Below are positions 50,658-61,069 of a stretch of DNA of 64,000 bases, one piece after another; within the stretch, counting starts at the first letter, position 1; every line of letters starts with the position of its first letter. The notes below the pieces were generated by a model. That model saw only the letters and a list, made by a program, of their open reading frames with translations. It did no database searches and had not been told where the DNA came from. The DNA lies in the NCBI GenBank assembly GCA_037176705.1, contig CM073887.1:87492348-87556347 (forward strand), read 5' to 3'. The translations under genes and the position numbers were made by a program. The stretch is from Molossus alvarezi. Its lineage: Eukaryota; Chordata; Mammalia; Chiroptera; Molossidae.

Positions 50658-50796
50658 TCGATGTGATAGAGCCACATCAACAACCAGGGCTGAGGACAAA
50701 CCACAACCAAAGTACATCCCCTTGACCGGAATTGAACCTGCAACTCATTGGTCTGCAGGCCGATGCTCTAACCGCGAGACAAACCAGCCAGGGCAG
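50537..50796 (-). mobile_element. Ves SINE, group A-like, with long (GA)n
   Basis: CCTCATCCAAGGATATTTCT tail, pure GA run at about 50608-50653, CAACAACCAGGGCTGAGGAC, head ending CAAACCAGCCAGGG. TCATACTACTTTGA at 50523-50536 and 50799-50812 is the 14-bp duplication. Confidence 0.94.
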
Positions 50797-50894
50797 TCTC
50801 ATACTACTTTGAAAATAATTATTTACTAATGTATGTCTCTTGTCATTCAACCACAAAGCTATTCTAGGTCTGGGCCTTATTTCTCATTGCTTCC

Positions 50895-50950
50895 TTTGCT
50901 GCCTAGAATTGTACCTGGCACATAGTGGCCATAGGAGAAATGTTAGTGCC
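50895..50950 (+). mobile_element. L2/MIR terminus fragment
   Basis: GCCTAGAATTGTACCTGGCA followed by CATAGTGGCCATAGGAGAAA is an L2-type end. Confidence 0.5.
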
Positions 50951-51084
50951 ATTTAAAAAATATTTAGTTAGTTGCATATAGTTCTCTCTTGATATAGAAC
51001 TCAAACCATCCCATTTGAGGCCTATTATGAGCCATTTTCTCAGTATTACAAATATAGGGCAATGGGCTTAAGTATATGCTTGTG

Positions 51085-51325
51085 TAATGATAATAGCTAG
51101 TATTTATCAGCATTTATCATGTGCCAGGCCCTGACTAAGAACTTTGCTTGAGGGTTGTCTCATTGATTTCTCCCAACAATTCTTAGAGGTAAGTACTATT
51201 ATGGTTTCATTAAATTAGAAGAAAAGACAAGTTTAGAAACAGAAAGAACCTTGTTCAGTGTCACCCAACTAATTATCCAGTAGAGTTTGAATTCCAGACT
51301 CGGACTCCATACACCATCTCTCCTG
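51085..51325 (+). mobile_element. MIR SINE
   Basis: ATAATAGCTAGTATTTATCA, CATGTGCCAGGCCCTGACTA, TTCTTAGAGGTAAGTACTAT and AGAGTTTGAATTCCAGACTC are in MIR order. A good old copy. Confidence 0.88.
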
Positions 51326-51890
51326 TATGTGAAAAATAGCTGGTATCAAATTTTAGAAAGTAGTTTTAAAAAATATTAATAGCATACATTTAGGGGAAAA
51401 AATCCAATTGTTTTAACATTTTTGAAGAAAAATTTATTTAAGTAAAAGATGGGAAAATCAGGCCAATGAGGCAGCTATATGAGCTCATGAATAGGATAGC
51501 AGTTGGTTAGACCAACACATTGTTTGCTGTTGTTCTTGATATTAATGTTTCCATTATTTGTTACAATACAAACATACCATGTTACTTTTGTTGAGATAAT
51601 TTTCTTGTTTATGAACTAGTAAGTGTAACAGTTTTGTACTATAACAGTTGCCATTTACTTTTAGCAGTATTTTCAATATATATTTTGTGAACAGTGTCTA
51701 CTTTCTACCCTGTCCTTTTGTAATAAGCTTTTATTTGGTAACAATTTTAAGGATAGTACAGGCACAAAATATTGACTGTGAAAAATTATTTGATATTATT
51801 GTGATTTATATTTTGAAATTGATGAAATACATTGTCAATGTTTTTTGTTTAAAAAAAAATTTTTTTTTTTAAATTTTATAAAAAATAATC
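51326..51890. other. AT-rich unassigned sequence
   Basis: Nothing recognisable. Confidence 0.45.
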
Positions 51891-52132
51891 CTGCCCTAGT
51901 CGGTTTGGCTCAGAGGTTGGAGTGTTGGCCCACACCAAAGAGTTTGGGTTCAATTCCTGGTCAAGGGCACGTACCTCAATTGCAGGTTCAATCCCTGGCC
52001 CTAGTTGGCATCCTACAGGAGGCAACCAATCGATGTGTCTCTCTAACATTGATATTTCTCTCCCTCTCTCCCTCCTTCCCACTCTATCTAAAAATTAATG
52101 GAAAAATATTCTCAGGTTAGGATTTAAAAAAA
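51891..52132 (+). mobile_element. Ves SINE, group A-like, older
   Basis: Head CTGCCCTAGTCGGTTTGGCT, CCTACAGGAGGCAACCAATC, CT tract, tail ATTCTCAGGTTAGGATTTAA. It mixes group A tail and group B-like middle. Confidence 0.9.
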
Positions 52133-52849
52133 AATCCAAATTGTAAGGAATAATCTGTAGCCCTAAATTGTTTTAAATCATAAAGGATAAATTAAGTATG
52201 TAAAGAGACTATGCTATAAATATAATACTGAACAAATAATTATACATACGGACTTTTATACAAAAGGTATCCTACCATTAAATAAAATTGCCTTCTTAAT
52301 TTGACTTTTCCCCCCTCTACTGACAGGAGGGGTATATGAATAGCAACTAAAATGAGATATTATCAAGGTATTCAATTATATATGATATAAGCCAAATAGG
52401 GAAAATCTAAAAATAAATGTTTACTTAATATTAACCTTTATGAATACATGATAGGAACTTAAGGCATTCACACAGGATGACTGCATTTGTAATTCAAAGG
52501 AAGCCATGTTCAGAATTTTCTGTTTTGTTTGTCCTAGGAAATTTTTAGAATTAATATACCTTTGAATTTCACACCAGGTTTCCTCTAGTTTATCACATTA
52601 CTCCCACTCAGTGAAATAGAATACCAGGATATAATTGGTTAGGAAAATTGCATTAAATGTCAAATTATCACTGTACTTAGGATAACTAGAAAATCAAATG
52701 CTTATGTTGTTATGTAGATAAAGCTCTTATGGTAGTAAACCGATAGACATTGGAACCAAGAGGAAGTTTAAAATAAAAAAAATGGTCATTTTTTTTGTTG
52801 CTTTGAATTTTTTATTATTTTGAGGGGCTTAACATTTTTTTCCATTTAT
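52133..52849. other. AT-rich unassigned sequence
   Basis: No repeat boundary or coding signal. Confidence 0.45.
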
Positions 52850-53700
52850 TGTAGGCACTTGGGATACATCAGTTGAACAAAACACACAAAAAATCAATCT
52901 TCTATTGGAGAAGTCAGACACTAAAAGATAAACATACAAAAATACATAAAGATTGTTGCAAGGTTCAAAGAGTCATGGGAAGAAAAGAAAAAGCAAGGAT
53001 TGAGAATTGGGATCTGGACGGTTGCAATTTTAGATAGTGTGGTTAGGCTAAGCATCGTTGTTAATGTGAAATATGTGCAAGGAGTTAAAAGAGGTGAAAG
53101 TGGAATTGGGGAAGAATGTTGATGGGAACAGCTTTGGCAAAGACCCTAAGTAGTAGTTTGTCTGGAGAATTTCAGCAACAATGAACAGTTGGAGCTGGAG
53201 TCAGAGTGGTACAGGAAAAGGCAAATCCAAGGGCGTTGTAGGACAGTGTAAAGACCCTACCTTTAACAAGGAATGAAATAGGGAGCCATTGGAGGTATAT
53301 GACTAGATGAGACAGGAACTGACTTCTCGTAAGAGGATATTCTCATTGTTGTTTTGACAATAGACTGAGTTAATGGTAGGCTGGGAAACCATTAAGTAGG
53401 TGAGTGAAGGCCAGAGAAATGGAAATAGTGCAGGTGAGAAGTGGTCTGATTCTGATTTAATTTGAAGTTGCAACCAACAACAGGTTTGCTTGACAGATTG
53501 GAGGAGATGAGAGAATGAGAGGAGCCAGAAATGACTGAAAATTTTTGGCCTGAGCAACTAACTAGAAGGGCTGTGGCATGGATTTGAGTTGCTTTCTGTG
53601 CAAGGGGAACTCTAAACTTAGGGGAAAGAAAACCAATATTGCACTAATATAGTCAAGCGAGATGGGGAAGATGTACATGACTATATTCCAAGTATTGTAG
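52850..53700 (-). mobile_element. L2 (reverse orientation), about 0.85 kb
   Basis: On + it runs GGGATACATCAGTTGAACAA, AGACACTAAAAGATAAACAT, GGGAGCCATTGGAGGTATAT, GAAGTGGTCTGATTCTGATT, and TTTTTGGCCTGAGCAACTAA, the reverse complement of the L2 ORF2 end and 3' UTR in order. An inserted stretch at 53568-53650 is not L2 and recurs at 55778-55856. Confidence 0.75.
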
Positions 53701-54010
53701 GCTTGAAAACTTCTGACATTTTAATAAAGTGCTGGCTGCTAGATAGGGGCACTCGTGTGTTTCTGATTTTGGGAATATGTAAAACGTACAATTAAAGGAG
53801 TCTCAGAGATCCAGTAGACAACTAATTTCACACATTTCAAATGCCAGGTGGATGTTGTCGCCCGTAAACCAGTTATTGACGGTTTCAACGGCTCTTATAT
53901 TTACATTAAACAAAAAAAGCTTCCAAAAAAGCAGTGGTCCGATGATATCTGGGCATCTCTCAACTGCCACCCACTGACAAGACAACTAATCCGGAGGCTC
54001 AGTATCAGCC
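53701..54010. other. approach to the CpG island, no element recognised
   Basis: Transition from AT-rich DNA to the CpG island. An open frame starts here and runs into the island, but it has no homology signal and is judged chance. Confidence 0.4.
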
Positions 54011-55060
54011 TCGCTCGTCTAGGAGCATCCGCCGCCCAACTCGGAGCGCAGGCACCACCTCTCCGCGCGGTTCGGGGAGGCGGGGCGAGCCGCCGCCGAC
54101 CGCCGAGGGCGGGGCGGGGCTCCCGCGCGTTCCCACCCAGCCTTAGTCGCCATCTTCTGGCTCATCCCTTTCCGAGCATGCTTCAGCCGCGGCCCTCGGT
54201 CCTCCGCTCGCCTCGGAGGGGGCTTCTTAGCCCGGGTAGATCGAGGGTGCGGCACGTCGCTCGGGTCCGGGGAAAGTCCAAGCCCCAGGCCGGCAGGGGG
54301 CGGGGCCGGCGGACAGGGGGCTCGGCTCGCACGGCGGCAGCTGCGCGGCGGCGCGGCCCTCCCGCCGCCCTGGGAGCGCGCCCCGCCTCTCGCCCCGCCC
54401 TTCGCCCTTCCTACGCCGGAGCCTAAGCGGGGAGGGAGGGGCCAGGAAGCGGTGAGAGCGCCGGGGAGCGCCGCTGCGGGCGTGGGGGTGGTAGGAGCCG
54501 CGGAGCCGGCGCTGAGAGCGGCTGCGGCCGGAGCGGGCGGCCGAGACAAAGACGACGGTGAGTACAGCGCAGCCCGGTCGCGCACCGGCCTCCCCTCCTC
54601 GAGGTCGGGGCCTGTTGGACGGAGGCCCGAAGCCCCGAATGCCTGCCGCCGAGGGCTCCGGGGCGAGCGCGGCCCGGCCCTGCCCGCCGCGCGCTGCGGA
54701 CCGTGGGCTGAGCCTGCGGCTCCATTTTCAGGTCTGGGTGAGGTCCTCATGTGGACCCTGCCTTTTGGTTTTCTTCCATTTTCTTTGAGAAATGATTATT
54801 TGCTTAGTTCAAAATTCACCGGAGGCGGGCGGCTGAGGAAGCCCACCACCAGCCGATGTAAAATGGAAATGAAGAACCCCTCCCCCCCAACTTTGCAGGT
54901 CTGGAAGTCGGGAGGGCGGCGCAGGGGAGGGCGGAGAGGGCCGGGTCCACCAGGTGAGGGCTTGGGAAGGGCGGGGACCCCCTGCCCGGGGTCCGGGAGG
55001 CTCGCCTGACGCGTCCAGCGTGTCCCGCCCGCGGGTGTCGCCGCGGCTGGTTTTTGGCCC
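54011..55060 (+). promoter_or_regulatory. CpG island promoter of an unidentified gene
   Basis: About 1 kb of very GC-rich DNA with dense CpG in a window that is otherwise CpG-poor, the mark of a broadly expressed mammalian promoter. Visible elements are repeated GC boxes (GGGCGGGGCGGGG at about 54108-54120, CCCCGCC and related runs at about 54375-54405), CGCCATCTT at 54148-54156 (YY1-type core on the minus strand), and CTTCC-type ETS cores near 54407. No TATA box is seen. Direction is set to + because of the splice donor at 54558; bidirectional activity is possible since GC boxes and the YY1-type core lie upstream in the reverse sense. Confidence 0.85.
54430..54557 (+). other. probable untranslated first exon, 3' boundary at splice donor
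   Basis: The sequence GACGACG followed by GTGAGTA at 54558 is a near-consensus splice donor, 100-150 bp downstream of the densest GC boxes, as expected for a CpG-island first exon. No ATG in a convincing context was seen in the 128 bp before it, so the exon is probably 5' UTR. The start given is a guess, since CpG-island promoters initiate over a broad range. A second possible donor, CACCAG followed by GTGAGG, lies at 54953. The gene itself cannot be named from this exon. Confidence 0.55.
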
Positions 55061-55339
55061 TGGAATGAACGCCCGAACCACCTTCCCGGAGGAGCTCTAG
55101 CTACTCTTACAGGTTGTTTTACCCAGCGCTTGTTGCTGTAGTTGTGATTTCAGGTAACGTGTGTGGTAGGTGGCAGCTCGCTGATGCCGCATTAATAGCT
55201 GGAAAGGAACCCCAGTGGCCTGACTTCTTGTGTACAAGAAACAACGTTGAGATTCCTCTTTAGCTGCTATTATTTTAAATGATAAGCGTTTGTAGGGGAA
55301 TTTGGTGCTGATGGTCAGTTTACAGAATTTACGCGTTTT
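55061..55339. other. start of putative intron 1, no element recognised
   Basis: Falls off quickly from the island to AT-rich DNA. Confidence 0.4.
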
Positions 55340-55400
55340 GTTAAAGGGCTTGGCATACAGTAGATGCTCAGTAAAATAAGTAAATGAATGAATGAATCTT
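55340..55400 (+). mobile_element. L2/MIR terminus fragment
   Basis: GGCATACAGTAGATGCTCAG then AAATAAGTAAATGAATGAAT is an L2-type end. Confidence 0.6.
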
Positions 55401-55864
55401 GAAACATCAGACAAAGCTGGTCTTACATCTGGTAAAATTTAGGCACATACCCTCTTGACTCTAAGGGAAAAAAAGACATTCGCAAACAACCTGTAGTTTA
55501 TTTATATGCTTGCTTTTTGTTTTTACCCAACATATACGTACTGTTGATGAGTGATCAGTTATTACTACCAATATTACCGACGTAGAAAATGTTTGAAATG
55601 TGGAATTTCTCATCTTGAGGAAAGTTGATAGACATTTTCTGTTTCCTAAAAATAAGCCTTATTTCTAATTTTCTTTAAAAAGAATGGAGACAATCAGAGG
55701 TGCTTGGATTGTTTTTTGTTCTTTTGAGATCCAGTTTTCAATTTCATTATGAATAAAGAAGTTAATGTGCTTTTAAGGGGCTGTGGTATGACCTCGAGTT
55801 GCTTTTTGAGCAAGGGAGAACTCAAAGGAAAAAGAAAACTAATGCAACATTGATATGATTAAAC

Positions 55865-55955
55865 GTCTTCATTTACTCAACAGATACTCATTAAGCGCCT
55901 TTTATGTATTGACACCTGTATTGGATGCTGAGTTTCTAGGGGCAAACAAAACCTA
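55865..55955 (-). mobile_element. L2 terminus, reverse orientation
   Basis: TCATTTACTCAACAGATACT, TTAAGCGCCTTTTATGTATT and the following GATGCTGAG are the reverse complement of the L2 3' terminus. Confidence 0.6.
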
Positions 55956-56060
55956 CATTTTTTTTTTTTTTTTAACTTGAGTGTGAAGTTCTTTCTTCAT
56001 TATCGGTGTTGCAAATGGGGACTTTCTTGTATCCCTAGTGCCTACTTAAAGTTGGGAGAG

Positions 56061-56299
56061 CCCTGACCGGTTTGGCTCAGCGGTTAGAGCGCTACCTGCG
56101 GTCCCGGGAGACCCGGGTTCGGTTCCCGCTAGGGGCATGTACCTCGGTTGCAGTTTGTCCCCGGCCCTGGTTGGGTCGTGTGGGTGGCAGCCGCTCGATG
56201 TGTCCCTTTCACGTCGATGTTTCTTTCTCTCTCTCTCTCTCTCCCTCCGACTCTGAACAAAATATGGAAAAATGTCCTCGGGTGAGGATTAAAAAAAAA
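56061..56299 (+). mobile_element. Ves SINE, group A, very well preserved
   Basis: Head CCCTGACCGGTTTGGCTCAG, GACCCGGGTTCGGTTCCCGC, GTTGCAGTTTGTCCCCGGCC, tail TGTCCTCGGGTGAGGATT and A run. It retains many CpGs. AAAGTTGGGAGAG at 56048-56060 and 56300-56312 is a perfect 13-bp duplication. Probably among the youngest insertions here. Confidence 0.96.
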
Positions 56300-56312
56300 A
56301 AAGTTGGGAGAG

Positions 56313-56814
56313 ATGGCAGGTGAAACTACAGGAAGTGTAGATCCATAGCAGTCTGTTGAAAGATAGGCTTTATAGGGCTAAGATTATTGGATTACATTTT
56401 CATATTGTCAGTTATAATAAAATCTTTCTACAATTTAAAATGAAGAGTGGAAGAGTTAACAAACTAGTATTTTTATTCTGTTCCTCTTCCATATTAGATG
56501 ATTTTGGTTCAGTGTATTTATTGAAAGGGTAATGCACTTCTGGTTCTGTTTTCTGTAAATAATCTTTGCTATGGAACATTTTCTATTTTTAAAACTCTCC
56601 AAGGAGAAACAGTGGATTCCTTTTCTATAAGAAATGGTTTTAAATAAAGCACCTTTTCAGAAATTTTATTTTGACTTTTTATTCGTCATGTAAAAATAGT
56701 ATAGTATTGACTTGATAATGCTGAAAAGGGAAAGACTTAGTAATAATTTGTGATTTCTATATATGGATTAACCCCCCCTAGCATTACAAGTGTGATAAAA
56801 AGAGAGAGGATTTG
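56313..56814. other. AT-rich putative intron sequence
   Basis: Nothing recognised. Confidence 0.45.
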
Positions 56815-56830
56815 TAGTGTTGTATTTATT

Positions 56831-57072
56831 TATTTTCCTCACCCAAGGACATTTTTCTATTTTTTGTTCAGGTAGAGTGGGAGGGAGAGAGAGAAACAGA
56901 GAGAGAGAGGAACTTCGACGTGAAAGGGACACATTGAGTGGCTGCCACCTGCACAACCAACCAGGGCTGGGGACAAACCGCAACCAAGGTACACGCCTCT
57001 AGTGGGAACCGAACCCGGGTCTCTTGGGACTGCAGGCCAATGCTCTAACCGCTGAGCCAAACAGGCCAGGGC
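56831..57072 (-). mobile_element. Ves SINE, group A
   Basis: CCTCACCCAAGGACATTTTT tail, CAACCAACCAGGGCTGGGGA, head ending CCAAACAGGCCAGGGC. TAGTGTTGTATTTATT at 56815-56830 and 57073-57088 is a perfect 16-bp duplication. Confidence 0.96.
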
Positions 57073-57202
57073 TAGTGTTGTATTTATTAATTCTGAACAT
57101 ATATGATTTAAAAACTACTTATTTTATTTGGCATCTTCAGAAGTCCAAATTAATGTGCTCCAAAGTCAATCTTGATCATGACAAAATAATGCAGATTAAT
57201 TT

Positions 57203-57459
57203 TTTTTTAATCCTCACCTGAGGATATTTTTTCATTGATTGTGGAAGGGAAGGGGGAAGAGAGAGAAAAAGAGAAAGTAAGAGAGAAAGAGAAACATCAA
57301 TGTGAGAGAAAGACATTGATTGGTTGCCTTCCTGCAGGATGCCAACCAGGGCCAGGGATCAACCTGCAACCCAGGTACATGCCCTTGACTGAAATCGAAC
57401 CTGAGACCCTTTGGTCCTCAGGCTGACACTCTAACTGCTAAGCCAAACTGGCCAGGGCT
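57203..57459 (-). mobile_element. Ves SINE, group A-like
   Basis: AATCCTCACCTGAGGATATT tail, GA-rich tract, TGCCAACCAGGGCCAGGGAT, head ending CCAAACTGGCCAGGGCT. Confidence 0.92.
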
Positions 57460-58176
57460 AAAATAGTAATTTTTTTTTTACAGCTTTTGAATTTAGAGTG
57501 AACACTTTTGACTTAATGTTTATAAGGAAATGTGTACATTCAAATAGAATTTCAGATTTTTAGACTTACTGGCTGTTAGCTTTCTATGGTTGTTTCTAGG
57601 AATAAATAATAAGGGAAGTAATCCTTCAAATTTTAGTGGTAGAGAGTTGTGATAGTTTTTCTTAAAATGTACATTTTTATAGAGTTATTTGACAGTATAT
57701 TTCCAATAGGCTGGTGTTGATGAGAAATCTAACAGTAAAGGATAATAGTGATGGTGAAGAACAATGGACGCAAGCTGTGATATGTTGAATAAAAAAATGC
57801 TTGGCATGTTTTATTTGGATAAGAACTTCATCAGAGTTCTTGACAATCAACAGCATTGGCACAGGTTAAAACAATTTTTTTCAAGAAATTAGAACCCATG
57901 ATGACTAATTTTTTGTACCTTAAAAAAATAATAAAAGTGTTTTAAAACTATTCCTACCTTGGAGTAGTTCATAATGTTTTGAGGCTAAATAAATTCCAGG
58001 ATCCTCCTATTTTATAATTGTTTGAATATCTGAAATGTTGGTTCCTTCTTCATCAGAGTATGTGTGGTATTTGAGAGAGGGGGTTTTGTTTTTGTTTTTT
58101 TGTAAGACCCTTTAGAATAACTTAGAAAGTGTTTCTTTTATCAATTCTAATTAATAAAGTGATTAAGAATAATTCA
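57460..58176. other. AT-rich putative intron sequence
   Basis: Nothing recognised. Confidence 0.45.
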
Positions 58177-58446
58177 GCCCTGGCCGGTTTGGCTCAGTGG
58201 TTAGAGCATCGGCCTGAGCGTTGTGGGTTCGATTTAGGTCAAGGGCACATACCTTAGTTGTGATTACATTCCTGGCCCTGGTTGGGGTTGTGCAGGAGGC
58301 AGCTAGTTGGTGTGTCTCTCTCACATCGATGTTTCTCTCTCTCTCTCTCTCCTCCCTCCCTCCCTCCCTCCCTCCCTCCCTCCCACTTTATCTGAAAATC
58401 AATGGAAAAGTGTTCTGGGGTGAGGATTTAAAATAAATAAATAAAA
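58177..58446 (+). mobile_element. Ves SINE, group A-like, with (CCTC)n/(CCCT)n
   Basis: Head GCCCTGGCCGGTTTGGCTCA, GTTGTGCAGGAGGCAGCTAG, expanded CTCC tetranucleotide run at about 58346-58384, tail TTCTGGGGTGAGGATTTAAA with AAAT repeats. Confidence 0.93.
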
Positions 58447-59200
58447 AAGAATGATGTTGATATGGCACATTACAGCTGTGTCCATATTTGCCTGAATAGA
58501 TTATGAGAGAATATCAGTTAGCATTGTTATAACTAATTTCTCACATATATTCTCCAGGATAGGTTGCTATTTTGTGTTTAGGTCCCCCTTGTCTGTTTTA
58601 TCATAAAAATGTTTAGGTTGCTCATCTGCTTTAGGATGAATCTGAGATACTTTGTTAAGGCTTTATAAGATTTTTCTCACAGTTGCAAATGCATAGATTT
58701 TGATTTGTTACAGTGTTCTAAATCTCATTTCTCATGAAAGAAATATTTTAACATTTTATTGAATGTTAAATGTCAGCTCTGTCTCAGAGGGGGACGTTAT
58801 GGGTTCCCTCTGCAGTCTTCAGAGGAATTGAGTGAAACATTCTTATCCTTAATACTTACTAGTGAGGTGAGGGCATTTATTCTGATTTGTTTTTTCATAC
58901 TGCCTGGAAAAACTTGGAATGTAGCTTATTAATAAATAACTTTATGTATCCTGTTTCCTCAGTTCATAGCTTAAGTATACTTGAACCTTTCTATAATACT
59001 AGCAATTAATGAACAGAGCAGGATTTAGCTGAAACTGCACTGGGGCCCCATCTAAAGGGAGTTTCTGAACTGAAAGCCAAAGACTTGGTAATTGTCTTTA
59101 TCCTGACACTTTAAAATAATTGTAAGTGTATTTTAGTCAAAATGGGTTATAATAAAACACTCCCTCTTTTTACTAGAAAGCATTACACAACAACATTTTA
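58447..59200. other. AT-rich putative intron sequence
   Basis: Nothing recognised. Confidence 0.45.
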
Positions 59201-59216
59201 AATTTAGGTGTCTTTG

Positions 59217-59429
59217 GCCCTGGCTGGTTTGGCTCAGCAGTTAGAGCGTCAGCCCACTGACCAAAGAGTCTCGGGTTTGAGTCCGGTCAAGGGCATGCAC
59301 CTCGGTTGCAGTTCAATACCCGACCCTGGAGGCAACCAATCGATTTGTCTGTCTCCCTCTCTCCCTCACACTCTATATGAAGATAAATGGGAAAATATCC
59401 TCGGGTGAGTATTTAAGAAAAATAATAAT
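59217..59429 (+). mobile_element. Ves SINE, group A-like, short middle
   Basis: Head GCCCTGGCTGGTTTGGCTCA, AATACCCGACCCTGGAGGCA (middle shortened), tail TCCTCGGGTGAGTATTTAAG. AATTTAGGTGTCTTTG at 59201-59216 and 59430-59445 is a perfect 16-bp duplication. Confidence 0.95.
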
Positions 59430-59709
59430 AATTTAGGTGTCTTTGAACATGACTAAATGATAAACACCAATATTTCCATTTTGCAACTTACCCACTTCGA
59501 AATTCATGCTAAGGTTTCTTATTAAATCTTTATGATTGAATTTTTATAAGCATCTTCTAAAACAAAATCATTTTGTTTTATTTGACTTAATCTATTTTTA
59601 CTTTTTGTTTAATAAAGAAAAAATGATTTTTTTGTATATTGAGCATTGTATATATTTTGCATCTGATATGTAATGAGAACTCATGGATGTTTGTGGAATT
59701 GGTATGTTT

Positions 59710-59959
59710 TTTTTTTCTTTCTTTTTTTATAGTCACCCGAGGACATTTTTGCATTTATCCTTAGACAGAACGGGAGGGAGAGAGGGAGGAAGAGAGAGAG
59801 AGAAACATCGATGTGAGAGAGACACATCGAGTGGTTGCCACCCACACGATCCCAGCCGGGGCTGGGGACAGACTGCAACCGAGATACATTCCCTTTGCGG
59901 GATTCGAACCCGGGACTGTCTGGTCTGCGGGCCAGTGCTCTTACCACTGCAGCCAGGGC
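59710..59959 (-). mobile_element. Ves SINE, group A
   Basis: AGTCACCCGAGGACATTTTT tail, CACACGATCCCAGCCGGGGC, GGATTCGAACCCGGGACTG, head ending ACTGCAGCCAGGGC. TGGAATTGGTATGTTT / TGGAACTGGTATGTTT (59694-59709, 59960-59975) is the duplication with one difference. Confidence 0.95.
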
Positions 59960-59975
59960 TGGAACTGGTATGTTT

Positions 59976-61069
59976 AATGGATGGGACTTGATACAAGTTT
60001 AAGCAGAAAATGACTGACTTTCTCTCACTATACCTTGGAACCCTTCCTATAGATTAAGTCTTTCCCTGCCTCTCAAGCTCTTAGGAAGATTAGATAGCTT
60101 TTCTAGTTACTTTGGTAATAAAAAGTGTTCTGCTCACTTGTCAGTAATAGTCTTATTTTAGTCATTAGAAGGTACAGTTCAGTATAATAATCAGTGTTCA
60201 AACTCTTAACACAATTTAGAACTTTTCTTCCCTGTTTCAGAACTGATTCAGACCAGAAGTCTGCTTTGGAGGAAGAGTCGTAGTAGGTTTCTCGTTTTTA
60301 CTTTGCCAGCTCCTCTTCAGTATGCCATCCTCACCTGTCCAGGGTCCAGCTCATGGGGAAAGGAGATTTGGGGGAAAGTATGGTTTCAGTGTGGCTCATT
60401 TTATCCTGATCTGGCATTGGTCCCTTCAGTTGGTCAGGTTGTTCAAAGCTGACTCTCTCCAGGAGTGCTGGAAATGGTTTTCTTGGGGGCTCTATGTCTG
60501 GGAACCTCCAGCTGCGATTATTCCTGTGCTGTCATTCTTCTGCTCCAGTCCCTTAGCCTTCCAGTTTCCCTCCTCTGCAGACTGACTTTGCTTAGGAAGA
60601 AGCTTTGCTTTAATCTTTAAGTTTTATAGCATTTTAACCAGATCTGCCTGTACTTTTCATATGACACAGTTTCAGGCATTTCACCAGGGCCTCATCATCC
60701 AATTTTCCAGCTCAGCTCATTCTGTCGAGTACCCTCACTAAACTACCAGTAAGTGCTTCCATGTCTGGGACCTACATCCATTGCTACTATCATCTTTTTA
60801 CCGTCCCATGGCCCACTATTATGATTTCTCCTAGTTATACACCCTCAGTTCCCTGATAGCACTTCTCCTTTCATTGTACTCATCTGGCAAACTCCAGTTC
60901 ATCATCTAGTCTGGCCTGTACCTGGCAGTTGACTGTGCTTTGATGAAAACACACTCATGCCGACCGGGTCCTCTTAAATTCACGATACTGACCTTAGGAG
61001 GGCCTTTCCTGCTGCCCACAGTCACTCTGCACTGCCCTGAATGACTGCTTTGTACTTCTTTGAGCCGCT
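59976..61069. other. putative intron sequence, mixed composition
   Basis: Contains a pyrimidine run followed by CAG at about 60222-60240 that would serve as a splice acceptor, but no recognisable coding exon follows. Parts of 60820-61069 may be further L2. Confidence 0.35.

Noticed and set aside
53848..54750. Long open frames in the CpG island (192 codons on +, 243 codons on -)
   Set aside because: They are Pro/Arg/Ala/Gly-rich as expected from GC-rich DNA lacking stop codons, run through the probable promoter and splice donor, and show no domain.
60322..60585. 87-codon frame starting MPSSPVQGPAHG
   Set aside because: No recognisable family and no donor at its end; noted only as a weak exon candidate.
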